The position numbers and the translations under genes are program-made. From positions 682,001-746,000 of the forward strand of contig JABTUL010000001.1 in assembly GCA_015075425.1 (NCBI GenBank): DNA of 64,000 nucleotides. Direction: 5' to 3'. Source of the DNA: Spirochaetales bacterium. GTDB lineage: Bacteria; Spirochaetota; Leptospiria; Leptospirales; Leptonemataceae. The notes beneath the pieces are model-generated. The model did not search any database. It was not told the origin of the DNA and was given only the letters and a program-made list of their open reading frames with translations. Below, piece after piece: positions 1-7,955 of this stretch; position 1 is the stretch's first letter; each line of letters starts with the position of its first letter.

Positions 1-279
1 GATACGAGAAATGTGCGCACCAAAGACGAAACGGTTTTTATAGCTTTTGATGTCCGTGGGATTGTTCAGGGTGTTGAGGTGGTCTCCTTTTTTGAACCGG
101 AAGACTACCTGCCTCCGGGGCGCTGGCTCTCTCTTTTCAAGGGCAAAAGTAGCGGTGCCGGACTGATTCCGGGGCGCGACCTGCCAGGGATCAGCGGGGC
201 GACGCTCACGGCCCGTGCTGTTTCACACTCTGTTCGTCTGGGTCTTGCTCTGCATGCATTGCATCAGGATGCCCCTTAG
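1..279 (+). CDS. FMN-binding domain protein, 3' part only
   Basis: The reading frame is open from the first base of the window, so the true start lies upstream; an internal GTG at 13 is not needed as a start. The visible 92 residues carry GISGATLTARAV near the C-terminus, which matches the SGATxT motif of the FMN_bind domain (RnfG/NqrC type) where a threonine is covalently flavinylated by ApbE. Such proteins act outside the cytoplasmic membrane in electron transfer. The stop overlaps the next start by one base (TAGTG), so it is translated together with the membrane proteins that follow. The electron donor and acceptor cannot be told from this fragment. Confidence 0.72.
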   Translation, partial: DTRNVRTKDETVFIAFDVRGIVQGVEVVSFFEPEDYLPPGRWLSLFKGKSSGAGLIPGRDLPGISGATLTARAVSHSVRLGLALHALHQDAP

Positions 280-692
280 TGCGATTTCTGGCAACAGGCA
301 GCCTGCAATCAGCCCGGGGCCCGCGACGACTGGTTACTCTGGGTCTGGTATTTTTTGCGGTATTTCTCCTCTTGCAATGGGTGCGTCTGCACCTCGAAGA
401 AATTCCGCCGGAAGGTTTGCCTTCTGCCGCTTTGCTTGAGGCGCTTCACCTGGATGCCTTTTTCTTCGGTACGTTTTTCTTATTTGTGGAAGCGGTTCGC
501 CTGCGACTCCCAGGCGGAAACGAACTTTTCTTCTGGCTGGATCTTTTGTCGATCGCTCTGATAATGATTCTCAGATTCGTTGCGGGCAATTATCCTTTCC
601 TGCATTCTATGGTCCTCTGGTTTTTTGTTCCAGCTTTTCTCTGGTTGTTCCTGAGTCTGGGCCGACTGACGACCTTTATGTATCGTTCCTGA
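279..692 (+). CDS. Small polytopic membrane protein
   Basis: This 137-residue protein starts at a GTG that shares one base with the preceding TAG stop. It has about four hydrophobic segments (roughly residues 19-36, 55-72, 80-100 and 108-128) and little soluble sequence. I do not recognise a family. It lies between an FMN-binding protein and a second small membrane protein in a tight run. It may therefore be the membrane partner of the flavoprotein, but that is inference from position only. Confidence 0.6.
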   Translation: MRFLATGSLQSARGPRRLVTLGLVFFAVFLLLQWVRLHLEEIPPEGLPSAALLEALHLDAFFFGTFFLFVEAVRLRLPGGNELFFWLDLLSIALIMILRFVAGNYPFLHSMVLWFFVPAFLWLFLSLGRLTTFMYRS

Positions 693-696
693 AAAC

Positions 697-1161
697 ATGC
701 GCCGGCTCCTTCTGGTTTATTCGATTTTCTTTGCTCTGCAACTTGCTTCAGCTGCTCTGCTTTACCTGGAAAAAGTGGGCTTTCATCCGGCGCAGGTGAT
801 GGAAGCCTACCGGGGGTCTGAGGCCATGCTTGTGGCCTTCCCGGATCGCGAAGACCGATTCCGCAGCCCGCGCACCTTTTCCGCTTTGCTCGGCCTTGCC
901 AGCGGACATTTCCTGGCATTTGGTTTATGCGGTTTTGTTTTTCTGCACTGGTTTAAGTCCAGCCCCCGTCCACAGCCACTGTGGCCCGGCCAGTTTTTTT
1001 TGCTGCTGGCCTTTATGGAGGCAGCTTTTCCCCTCCTTGTGCGCTATGGATTCCATTTTTTCATTTACTTGCGGCCTGTTGTCTTTCTTTCTTTCATGGT
1101 CATGGCCACGGCCCTTTTGTTCCAGATGATTTATATACTTTATCGGGATCGTAAGGATTGA
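697..1161 (+). CDS. Small polytopic membrane protein
   Basis: This is a 154-residue protein with an ATG start four bases after the previous stop. Hydrophobic stretches lie near residues 4-22, 63-84, 95-114 and 123-146, suggesting four membrane passes with a soluble loop around residues 25-60 that contains charged and Arg-rich sequence. The family is not recognised. The stop (TGA at 1159-1161) overlaps the TTG start of the glycosyltransferase-like gene, so the four genes from the window start form one overlapping transcription unit. Confidence 0.62.
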   Translation: MRRLLLVYSIFFALQLASAALLYLEKVGFHPAQVMEAYRGSEAMLVAFPDREDRFRSPRTFSALLGLASGHFLAFGLCGFVFLHWFKSSPRPQPLWPGQFFLLLAFMEAAFPLLVRYGFHFFIYLRPVVFLSFMVMATALLFQMIYILYRDRKD

Positions 1162-2198
1162 GCGCCATTTACGTTGCTCTATCCGGTCACGGGTTTGGCC
1201 ATGCAGCCCGGACGGGAGGCATACTCAAGTATCTCAAACAAAAAAGACCGGACCTTGATTTTCACGTGGCCAGCAGGGCTCCCGCTGCCTTCTTTCCGAA
1301 ATCGGTTGTCATCCGTCCGGTTGCCCTGGATGTGGGCCTTGTTCAAAGCGATGCACTTACCATCGATGTGCGGGCCACGCTTGCAGCGTTACAGGAGAGG
1401 GGGGAAGATAGCCGGCTCCTTGAAGAGGAGGTGCGCTACATCAAGGAGCATGATATCCGATTGATGCTCGCAGATATTCCCCCGCTTGCGGCCCGCATCG
1501 CCCGGGCAGCGGACATTCCCTGCCTTATGATCGGCAATTTTGGCTGGGATTTTGTGTACGGCAGCATGGGCCCCGATTTTGCTCCAGCCGCCCGGCAGGC
1601 CAGAGCAGACTATGAACTGGCAGAACTGGTGTTTCGTTTACCGTTCCATGAAGAGATGAAAGCCTTTCGTCTACGAATGGATACGCCGCTTACCGGACAA
1701 AAGAGCCAGAGAGATAGCGAAGAGTTGCGCCAGTATTTCCATCGCGATCGATTTGAACGCTGCATTCTCTGCGCTTTTGGCGGGCTGGGTCTCTCCATTC
1801 CCCTGGAAAAAGCCCGGGAGTTCCCTGAAATTCTTTTTTTAACTTTTGAGAAGTCTCCTCTACCCAACGTACGGACGATTCCGGCAGACTGGCCGGCCCG
1901 CGACCTATTGCCTCTGGTGGATGCTGTGTTTACCAAGCCAGGCTACGGTATGTTTAGCGATATTTTGCAGGCCGGTGGCAGGACGGTTTACTGTCTCGAG
2001 CGTCCGGGTTTTGCAGAAACAGAACTTCTACTCATGGCATTGCGGCAATTTTTTCGGCATCGTCTGGTTAGCCAGGAAGAGCTGTTGCACGACTGGTCTT
2101 TTCTGAATAAGCGCCCGGACCTGCCTGCCAATGCTTTGCAGCCCGTAGGGCTGAATGGAGATGAATTTATTTCAAACCACCTGGAACGCTTTCTATAA
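1158..2198 (+). CDS. GT-B-type glycosyltransferase-like protein
   Basis: The 346-residue product begins at a TTG overlapping the previous stop (ATTGA). The N-terminus has SGHGFGHAARTGGI followed by HVASRAPAAFF, the pattern seen in MurG-like glycosyltransferases and in the N-terminal domain of plant L-arabinokinase, where GHGxGHxxR forms the first nucleotide-sugar loop. A second Rossmann-like half follows, with KPGYGMFSDILQAGG near residue 260, which resembles the donor-binding region of GT-B enzymes. The acceptor and sugar are unknown. The absence of a signal peptide points to a cytoplasmic or membrane-face enzyme. Coupling to two membrane proteins suggests an envelope glycan or glycolipid, as inference. 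Confidence 0.66.
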   Translation: MSAIYVALSGHGFGHAARTGGILKYLKQKRPDLDFHVASRAPAAFFPKSVVIRPVALDVGLVQSDALTIDVRATLAALQERGEDSRLLEEEVRYIKEHDIRLMLADIPPLAARIARAADIPCLMIGNFGWDFVYGSMGPDFAPAARQARADYELAELVFRLPFHEEMKAFRLRMDTPLTGQKSQRDSEELRQYFHRDRFERCILCAFGGLGLSIPLEKAREFPEILFLTFEKSPLPNVRTIPADWPARDLLPLVDAVFTKPGYGMFSDILQAGGRTVYCLERPGFAETELLLMALRQFFRHRLVSQEELLHDWSFLNKRPDLPANALQPVGLNGDEFISNHLERFL

Positions 2199-2281
2199 CC
2201 TGCGGGTCCTACAGGCAGCCGGGAACACATTTTTTTCTTTACTTTTTCTTTGCCTGTTCCCGTATTTCGGATGGGTCCTGT

Positions 2282-3646
2282 ATGAAACTCTATTTTTTCA
2301 GTGAGGCCGGCGCGCTCGCAATGCTCCTGTTTTTTTCCTGTCAGGCCGTTGACGGAGGGTTTTGCTCTGGAAGGGATCCTGTCTGTCAGCCCTGGGGCAG
2401 CCTGCTTTTTGCCGGTGCCGGGCCTGGTCCTTCCTTTCATCGTACCCTGACCTCTGGGGCATCCCACGTTTGTGTTACCGTGCGCAGCGGCGTTGTACGT
2501 TGCTTTGGGTCGGCTACGAATGGAGAATTAGGCTACAATACCACGACGTCTGTGGGTGATGGAGTGGGCCCTTCCATTCAGGAGGCCGGTGACGTGCCTG
2601 TTGGTGAGGCTGTGGGTCAGATCAAGAACGGGGGTGGACATGTTTGCGTTCGGTTTGACCGCGATGCTATCCGCTGCTGGGGGGACGGGAACCTGGGGCA
2701 ACTGGGCTATGATTCTACTGTGGCTGTGGGCAATGGACTGGGGTTGAGCATCATAGCGGCCGGCGATGTTCCTGTGGGTGAGGCGGTGAAAGAAGTGAGT
2801 CCAGGGAACGGTCACACCTGTGCGCTGCTTTATAGCGGCAACGTGCGTTGCTGGGGGAATGGGGCCCGCGGTCGACTGGGGTACAATGCGACAGCAGCGG
2901 TTGGCAACGGAATCGGCCTGAGTATTAGCGCTGCCGGAGATGTTCCTGTTGGAGCCACGGTCCGTCAAATCGTTGCCGGCGGCAATCACACCTGCGCCCT
3001 CCTTGAGACGGGAGCGGTACGCTGCTGGGGAAGGGGGACGGAAGGGCAACTGGGTCAGAATGCATCTGCGGATATTGGCGGTGGCGGAACGACGATCATG
3101 GCAGCTGGCGATGTGCCTCTGGGCGGAACGGCCACAGCCCTTGCCCTGGGATTGGACCATACCTGTGCCCTGATGGATACAGGTTCCATCCGTTGCTTTG
3201 GCCAGGCAGGCAGTGGTCAGCTCGGCTATGGAAATACAAGCATCATTGGTGATGGTGGGATCAGCATTATCGCGGCCGGCGATGTGCCTCTGGGTGGGAA
3301 AGCCATAGCCATCGCTGCTCGCTGGGGGACCACCTGTGCCATCCTGGAAGGTGGTGGGCTGCGTTGCTGGGGGCAGGGGACGAGCGGTCAGCTGGGCCAC
3401 AATAACGCCAGCAACATAGGCGACGGCATTGGTTTGAGCATCATGGATGCCGGCGATATTCCCGTTGGTGGACCGGTGACGGCTGTTGCCGTGGGCAATG
3501 AATCGGTATGTGCGCTGCTGGCTGACAATAACGTGCGTTGCTGGGGAAACGGAACCAGCGGTCGACTGGGATACAACTCTACGGACAGTATAGGCAATGG
3601 CATTGGCCTGAGTATCCTGCAAGCAGGAAATGTGCCCCTGCCCTGA
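2282..3646 (+). CDS. Seven-repeat RCC1-type beta-propeller lipoprotein
   Basis: The 454-residue product has a short hydrophobic N-terminus ending LLFFSC-Q, a plausible spirochaetal lipobox with the lipidated Cys at residue 20. From residue 62 to the end there are seven repeats of about 57-58 residues of the form HTCALL-x4-VRCWG-xG-xxGQLGYN, which is the RCC1 repeat; seven units make a closed propeller. Each unit holds two Cys ten residues apart, unusual for cytoplasmic RCC1 proteins and consistent with export. The last repeat is shortened and the chain ends right after it. Function is not predictable; surface display and protein binding are inference. The downstream macro-domain gene is convergent and abuts it. 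Confidence 0.8.
   Translation: MKLYFFSEAGALAMLLFFSCQAVDGGFCSGRDPVCQPWGSLLFAGAGPGPSFHRTLTSGASHVCVTVRSGVVRCFGSATNGELGYNTTTSVGDGVGPSIQEAGDVPVGEAVGQIKNGGGHVCVRFDRDAIRCWGDGNLGQLGYDSTVAVGNGLGLSIIAAGDVPVGEAVKEVSPGNGHTCALLYSGNVRCWGNGARGRLGYNATAAVGNGIGLSISAAGDVPVGATVRQIVAGGNHTCALLETGAVRCWGRGTEGQLGQNASADIGGGGTTIMAAGDVPLGGTATALALGLDHTCALMDTGSIRCFGQAGSGQLGYGNTSIIGDGGISIIAAGDVPLGGKAIAIAARWGTTCAILEGGGLRCWGQGTSGQLGHNNASNIGDGIGLSIMDAGDIPVGGPVTAVAVGNESVCALLADNNVRCWGNGTSGRLGYNSTDSIGNGIGLSILQAGNVPLP
2465..3640 (+). repeat. Seven tandem coding repeats (about 174 bp each)
   Basis: Diverged tandem units encode the RCC1 blades. Recognisable anchors at DNA level are cacacctgtgc-type and cgttgctggggg-type segments repeating at about 174-bp spacing, with gccgg(c/a)gatgt(g/t)cct near the end of each unit. 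Units differ at many third positions, so this is an old repeat held by protein selection and not a recent slippage array. Confidence 0.78.
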
Positions 3647-4186
3647 CTATGGCCCTTTTAACAGTTGCTGGTAGAGTTTTAGATCGCGCTCCTGAAAACA
3701 ACAAAACAGGATGGTTTCAAAGATCTCCTTTCCGTTCTCTGTCAGGTAAGACCGGACGCTGTCCACCGCAATCGTTGCCGCTTTTTCGGGCGGATAGCCA
3801 TAGACTCCCGTGCTGATGCAGGGAAAAGCAATGCTCCGCACGCTGTGATTCCGGGCCAGAGCCAGACTGTTGCGGTAGCATAAAGAAAGGAGCCCCGCCT
3901 CGCCATGGTTTCCACCTTTGTAGATCGGTCCCACAGTATGGATTACGTATCGTGCGGGCAGGCGAAAGCCGGGCGTGATACGCGCTTCTCCGGTGGGACA
4001 GCCGCCGATTTCTTTGCAGGCAAGGAGAAGTTCAGCACCGGCCCGACGATGGATGGCTCCGTCCACTCCACCGCCGCCAAGCAAAGTTTCATTGGCTGCA
4101 TTCACAATGGCATCGAAAGCCAGTGAGGTGATGTCAGTTAGCTCTGCTTGTAGAAGACCCATGCTCTTGTTCTTTATCATCAGCAA
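3647..4186 (-). CDS. Macro-domain protein, ADP-ribosyl deacylase type
   Basis: A 179-residue single-domain macro protein of the YmdB/AF1521 class. Visible family features are DAIVNAANETLLGGGGVDGAIHRRAG (the NAAN and GGGVDGAIH loops that bind ADP-ribose), RYVIHTVGPIYKGG, and FPCISTGVYGYPPEKAA (the second phosphate-binding loop). Such enzymes hydrolyse O-acetyl-ADP-ribose or remove mono-ADP-ribose from proteins in the cytoplasm. Several starts are possible within the first ten residues (4186, 4180, 4162). It is divergent from lysC and convergent with the RCC1 gene, so it is probably monocistronic. Confidence 0.93.
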   Translation of the reverse strand: MLMIKNKSMGLLQAELTDITSLAFDAIVNAANETLLGGGGVDGAIHRRAGAELLLACKEIGGCPTGEARITPGFRLPARYVIHTVGPIYKGGNHGEAGLLSLCYRNSLALARNHSVRSIAFPCISTGVYGYPPEKAATIAVDSVRSYLTENGKEIFETILFCCFQERDLKLYQQLLKGP

Positions 4187-4240
4187 GGGGTGTAAAGCGC
4201 TAAATCCAGGCTTGCCAGGGGAAATGCCCCTGGATTTTTG
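4167..4240 (+). promoter_or_regulatory. lysC leader: possible promoter plus alternative hairpins
   Basis: A weak sigma-70-like pair, TTGTTC (4167-4172) and TGTAAA (4191-4196) with an 18-bp spacer, would start lysC mRNA near 4203. Immediately after comes a strong stem CCAGGGG (4215-4221)/CCCCTGG (4227-4233) with loop AAATG, followed by ATTTTTG, which looks like an intrinsic terminator. AAATCCAGG (4202-4210) is perfectly complementary to CCTGGATTT (4229-4237), giving a competing pairing. This could attenuate lysC, but there is no leader peptide and no lysine-riboswitch-sized structure. Confidence 0.4.
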
Positions 4241-4245
4241 ACCGT

Positions 4246-5466
4246 GTGGCTTTGATCGTTCAAAAATACGGTGGCACTTCCGTGGGCAGCACGGACCTGA
4301 TTATGAACGTTGCCAATCGTATCAAAACCTACTATGACCAGGGGCATGATCTGGTTGTCGTTGTCTCTGCTATGGGTGACTCGACAGATCGCTTGATTGA
4401 GATGGCCAGGCGTATTATGAACAATCCGCCGCCGCGCGAAATGGACATGCTCATGTCCAGCGGTGAGCAGGTGTCCGTGGCCCTGCTGGCCATGGCTCTT
4501 TCCCGCCTGGGCGTGAAGGCACGCTCGTTCACCGGCGGGCAGGTGCGTATCATGACGGATGACGCTCATATGGAAGCGCGCATCGAATCCATTGATGCAG
4601 GCGTGGTGCGTCAGGCTTTGCAGGAGCGTTACGTTTGCATTGTTGCCGGATTTCAGGGTGTGGATGCACGGGGGAATATAACAACTCTTGGTCGCGGCGG
4701 CAGCGATACGTCTGCTGTGGCCATGGCCGCCGCTCTCAGTGCCGATGAATGCGAAATATTTACAGATGTCGATGGAGTCTACACAACGGATCCCAATAAG
4801 GTGCCGGGTGCTCGCAAAGTATCGCGGATTTCTTATGATGAAATGTTGGAGCTGGCCCGATTAGGTGCTGGAGTCCTGCACAGTCGCAGTGTAGAGTTTG
4901 CCTCGAAGTACGGCATTGTTCTTCATGTGCGCTCGAGTTTCAATAATTTGCCCGGAACCCTTGTGGTCAGGGAGGAGGATGTTATGGAGAAAGCTCTGGT
5001 TCGCGGAGTATCCCTCAAAACAGATGAGGCTCGCATTGCCGTAAAGGATATTCCGGATCGACCGGGCCTTGCGGCCAACCTTTTTGGCCGGCTGGCGCGC
5101 TCGCGTGTCAACGTGGATATGATCGTCCAGAGCTCCGGCAAGGAAAATCGCAACACGATAGCCTTTACCGTGCCGGAAAAGGATCTCCTCCTCACCCGGC
5201 AGGTGGCGGATGAATTTTTCAAAGAAATCCAGTCGGGAAGCCTTGAAGTCGATGAGCGTATTGCCATTGTCTCTGCTGTGGGTGTGGGTATGAAATCTCA
5301 CTCCGGTGTGGCAGCGGATATGTTTGGTGCGCTGGCAGCAGAAAATATCAATATCGAAATGATCAGCACTTCAGAAATTAAAATTTCTGTAGTAGTTCAT
5401 ATCGAGCAGGGTAAGAAAGCCCTGGAAGCCGTTCACCGGGCATTTGGTCTGGAGCGGCCGGCATAG
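4246..5466 (+). CDS. lysC: Aspartate kinase
   Basis: A 406-residue monofunctional aspartokinase that phosphorylates aspartate as the first step to lysine, threonine, methionine and diaminopimelate. It opens with VQKYGGTSVGS (ATP/aspartate-binding Lys), has RGGSDTSAVAMAAAL near residue 150, and FTDVDGVYTTDPNKVPGA around residue 175. Two ACT regulatory domains follow from about residue 265 (SLKTDEARIAVKDIPDRPGLA) to the end. Length matches single-chain bacterial LysC proteins. The GTG start directly precedes ALIVQKYGG, as expected. It lies 19 bases upstream of murI, so diaminopimelate supply and D-glutamate supply for peptidoglycan are linked. Confidence 0.96.
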   Translation: MALIVQKYGGTSVGSTDLIMNVANRIKTYYDQGHDLVVVVSAMGDSTDRLIEMARRIMNNPPPREMDMLMSSGEQVSVALLAMALSRLGVKARSFTGGQVRIMTDDAHMEARIESIDAGVVRQALQERYVCIVAGFQGVDARGNITTLGRGGSDTSAVAMAAALSADECEIFTDVDGVYTTDPNKVPGARKVSRISYDEMLELARLGAGVLHSRSVEFASKYGIVLHVRSSFNNLPGTLVVREEDVMEKALVRGVSLKTDEARIAVKDIPDRPGLAANLFGRLARSRVNVDMIVQSSGKENRNTIAFTVPEKDLLLTRQVADEFFKEIQSGSLEVDERIAIVSAVGVGMKSHSGVAADMFGALAAENINIEMISTSEIKISVVVHIEQGKKALEAVHRAFGLERPA

Positions 5467-5485
5467 ACCCGGAGGCCGGCGGCCT

Positions 5486-6292
5486 GTGGAAAAACCCATC
5501 GGCATTTTTGATTCTGGCATGGGCGGGCTGACCGTTCTGGCGGAGCTGCGCCGAACGCTGCCGGATGAAGATTTTATCTACCTGGGCGACACCGCCCGTG
5601 TCCCTTACGGTTCACGGTCGGCACGGACTGTTGAGCGCTACAGTTTAGAAGTAGCCGATTACCTGATGCAACAGGGCGTGAAGATGCTGGTAATTGCCTG
5701 CAATACGGCTACGGCACATGCTTATAAATCTTTAAGACAGAAGTTGCCCGTTCCCGTTGTGGGAGTGATTGAACCAGGAGTGGCTGCGCTTCTTCGGGCA
5801 ACAAAAAATCGTCGGGTTGGAATCATCGGAACCCGGTCCACCATCCGTTCTGGCAGCTATGAGCAGGCCCTGAAAGCGCACGATCCTGAACTTTCCGTTT
5901 TCAGCAAGGCCTGTCCCCTCTTTGTTCCGCTCATCGAGGAAGGCTGGATGGATAAAAAGATTACCGCTCTGGTGATTGAAGAGTACCTATCTGAAATGGT
6001 GCGAGAAGAAATCGATAGCATTGTCCTTGGCTGTACCCATTACCCGTTGCTGCGGCCGGCAATCCAGAAAATCTATCCCGATTTGCAGCTCATTGATTCT
6101 TCTGTCGAAGTGGCCCGCAGTGTGGCCCGGGAGCTTCTGGAAAGAAAGTTACAGCACATTGAAAAACGCGAAAGAGGGAAGCTCAGAATTCTCCTTACAG
6201 ATGTAACCGATCAGCTGCGTCAGCTGGAGCAGCTCTTTTTGGGTATGACGGTTGAGCATCTGGAAGAAGTGCAAATTGATCCACACGCATGA
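5486..6292 (+). CDS. murI: Glutamate racemase
   Basis: This enzyme makes D-glutamate for peptidoglycan. The frame is open further upstream into lysC, but GTG 5486 gives the usual N-terminus EKPIGIFDSGMGGLTVL and has GGAGG at 5471-5475. The product is 268 residues, normal for MurI. Catalytic cysteines are visible in IACNTATAHAY (about residue 72) and LGCTHYPLLRP (about residue 182), and FIYLGDTARVPYG is the conserved substrate loop. It sits between lysC and pabB in a five-gene same-strand run. Confidence 0.96.
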   Translation: MEKPIGIFDSGMGGLTVLAELRRTLPDEDFIYLGDTARVPYGSRSARTVERYSLEVADYLMQQGVKMLVIACNTATAHAYKSLRQKLPVPVVGVIEPGVAALLRATKNRRVGIIGTRSTIRSGSYEQALKAHDPELSVFSKACPLFVPLIEEGWMDKKITALVIEEYLSEMVREEIDSIVLGCTHYPLLRPAIQKIYPDLQLIDSSVEVARSVARELLERKLQHIEKRERGKLRILLTDVTDQLRQLEQLFLGMTVEHLEEVQIDPHA

Positions 6293-6305
6293 TTGGGTCC
6301 GGGCG

Positions 6306-7247
6306 ATGGACAGATTATCCGTGCAGGGTAAGAATTTCTTTTTCGCAATTGATTTTCTCAAAGAAAATGCTCTTCTTCTGGAAGAACAGGAAATCGAGCC
6401 GGCCGGCCTGTATCTGGATTGTAAGCTCTATTCCAACTGGCCTGTGGCCACGGCCGCTCCCTCCGGCGTCCCCTTCCGGGCAGCAAGGCAGTCGGCGTCG
6501 GACCTTCTGCGGATGCAAAATTGCATAGAGCAACTCCAGGATAAACAACGCGCTGGCTTCTCTTACCTGGCCAACCTGTGTTTCCGCTTTGAGCTGGAAC
6601 TGGCAGATGATTTTCTGTCTTTTCTTCCGTATGTGCAAGCACCTTATCGCCTTTACTGGAAAGATCATTTTTTGTGTTTTTCTCCAGAGGGGTTTATTCA
6701 TGTTCACGCGGGGCGCATCTGCACCTATCCCATGAAAGGTACACTGGCAGCAGATCGTCCACTGAGTGAACTTCTCGAAGATCCCAAAGAAACGGCAGAA
6801 CACTTTACGGTTGTGGACCTTTTGCGCAATGATCTGGGTCGCGTGGCCCGCCATGTTACTGTGGAACGATTCCGTTATGTGGAAAAAATCGATCACCGCG
6901 AGGGGCAATTGTATCAGACGAGTTCGGAAATTTCAGGGCTGCTTCAACCGGGCTTTGAAAATCGCTTTGGCTCCCTGCTGGATCAGCTCCTGCCAGCGGG
7001 CTCTGTGACCGGTGCTCCTAAAAAGGAAACGGTAGAAATCTTAACCGATCTGGAGGATACACCGCGCGGCTTTTTTTGTGGAGTTGCAGGTTTTGTTCGT
7101 GGGGATGAGCTCGTAAGTTTTGTATTGATTCGCTTTGTGGATCTCAAAGATCGTTCTTACCGTTGCGGGGCCGGAATAACGGTCTACAGTGATCCCTTAC
7201 GGGAGTGCCGGGAGATCCTGGATAAAATCTATGTCCCTTCTTCTTGA
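6306..7247 (+). CDS. pabB: Aminodeoxychorismate synthase component I-like
   Basis: A chorismate-binding enzyme that aminates chorismate toward p-aminobenzoate and folate. Signature segments are YPMKGTLAADRP (chorismate-binding loop), VVDLLRNDLGRVARHVTVE, LPAGSVTGAPKKETVEIL and RCGAGITVYSDP. At 313 residues it is short and lacks the N-terminal half of full-length PabB/TrpE, as in the compact PabB forms often paired with PabC. ATG 6306 is preferred; the frame extends back into murI. The pabC frame begins inside its last codons, supporting assignment to folate and not tryptophan or menaquinone synthesis. No glutamine amidotransferase (PabA) lies nearby. Confidence 0.86.
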   Translation: MDRLSVQGKNFFFAIDFLKENALLLEEQEIEPAGLYLDCKLYSNWPVATAAPSGVPFRAARQSASDLLRMQNCIEQLQDKQRAGFSYLANLCFRFELELADDFLSFLPYVQAPYRLYWKDHFLCFSPEGFIHVHAGRICTYPMKGTLAADRPLSELLEDPKETAEHFTVVDLLRNDLGRVARHVTVERFRYVEKIDHREGQLYQTSSEISGLLQPGFENRFGSLLDQLLPAGSVTGAPKKETVEILTDLEDTPRGFFCGVAGFVRGDELVSFVLIRFVDLKDRSYRCGAGITVYSDPLRECREILDKIYVPSS

Positions 7248-7860
7248 AACGATCTGCATCCAGGATCAAAAGATTTGCCACTGGCCCTCTCATGCGAAAC
7301 GAATGGAGCGCTCCCTTGCTGCTTTAGGGTTACCCCTCCATTTTGATTTGACGGAGCTTGAGCATACGGTTGAGCAGAAATTTCAAGTCTGGCCAGGCGG
7401 AGAGGGAAAGAGGCGCATCAAATGTCGTTTGCTTTACTCTTCCCAACTGGAATCGATTACCTTCATTCCTTATGATTTGCCACAGATCCGAACTCTGGAA
7501 ATAGTAGAATCAGCGCTGGATTACTCCTGTAAGTTTGCGGATCGTCGGGCTCTGGAAGTTCTGCGTTCGCACAGTCAGGCTGATGATGTCCTGATTGTGA
7601 AAAGCGGTTTTGTTACAGATAGTACTTTTTGCAACGTCGCTTTCCGCAGCGGTGGAGATTGGCTCACTCCGCGGAACCCTTTGCTTTACGGTACCCGACG
7701 CGAGACGCTGCTCCAGGAGAGCCTCATCAAGGAGGCCGATTTGCCTTGTGACTCCCTTGCACGATTTACAGAGGTGATGCTCTTCAACGCCATGATCGGG
7801 CCGTTTGAGATCGTCCTGCCCTGGCCTGAATGTCTCAGCGGGCGTACCCGCTGTTTGTAG
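7231..7860 (+). CDS. pabC: Aminotransferase class IV, probable aminodeoxychorismate lyase
   Basis: A 209-residue PLP fold-type IV protein. HAKRMERSLAALGL near residue 20 matches the conserved HxxRL/HxxRM entry segment. SCKFADR around residue 100 offers the PLP lysine (compare LKTxxR in the family), and VTDSTFCNVAF near residue 130 corresponds to the VTExxxxN phosphate-binding stretch. ATG 7231 overlaps pabB by 17 nt, so translation is coupled. Pairing with PabB makes 4-amino-4-deoxychorismate lyase the best call, releasing pyruvate to give p-aminobenzoate. The protein is shorter than typical PabC (about 270), and its 3' end runs into an inverted repeat. Confidence 0.78.
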   Translation: MSLLLETICIQDQKICHWPSHAKRMERSLAALGLPLHFDLTELEHTVEQKFQVWPGGEGKRRIKCRLLYSSQLESITFIPYDLPQIRTLEIVESALDYSCKFADRRALEVLRSHSQADDVLIVKSGFVTDSTFCNVAFRSGGDWLTPRNPLLYGTRRETLLQESLIKEADLPCDSLARFTEVMLFNAMIGPFEIVLPWPECLSGRTRCL

Positions 7861-7923
7861 TTTCCGGAAAACCTGTCGGGTGCTTTTTATAAATCCTGTA
7901 AAACGCGGGTACGCCCTGTCTCA
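7831..7923. repeat. Inverted repeat flanking the pabC stop codon
   Basis: GGGCGTACCCGC (7840-7851) inside the end of pabC is exactly complementary to GCGGGTACGCCC (7904-7915), and TGTCTCAG occurs in direct orientation beside both arms (7831-7838 and 7916-7923). The left arm also folds on itself (CAGCGGG/CCCGCTG, loop CGTA). No T-run follows, so a plain intrinsic terminator is unlikely; a small REP-like element or mRNA-stabilising structure is possible. Confidence 0.45.
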
Positions 7924-7955
7924 GGCAGGAGTAGATTGCCAGAAACAAACAGGTC

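Noticed and set aside
2528-3622. Long antisense frame (364 codons) opposite the RCC1-type gene
   Set aside because: It mirrors the repeat codons of the sense gene, has no recognisable domain and lacks a ribosome site; the RCC1 repeats and lipobox on the plus strand are convincing.
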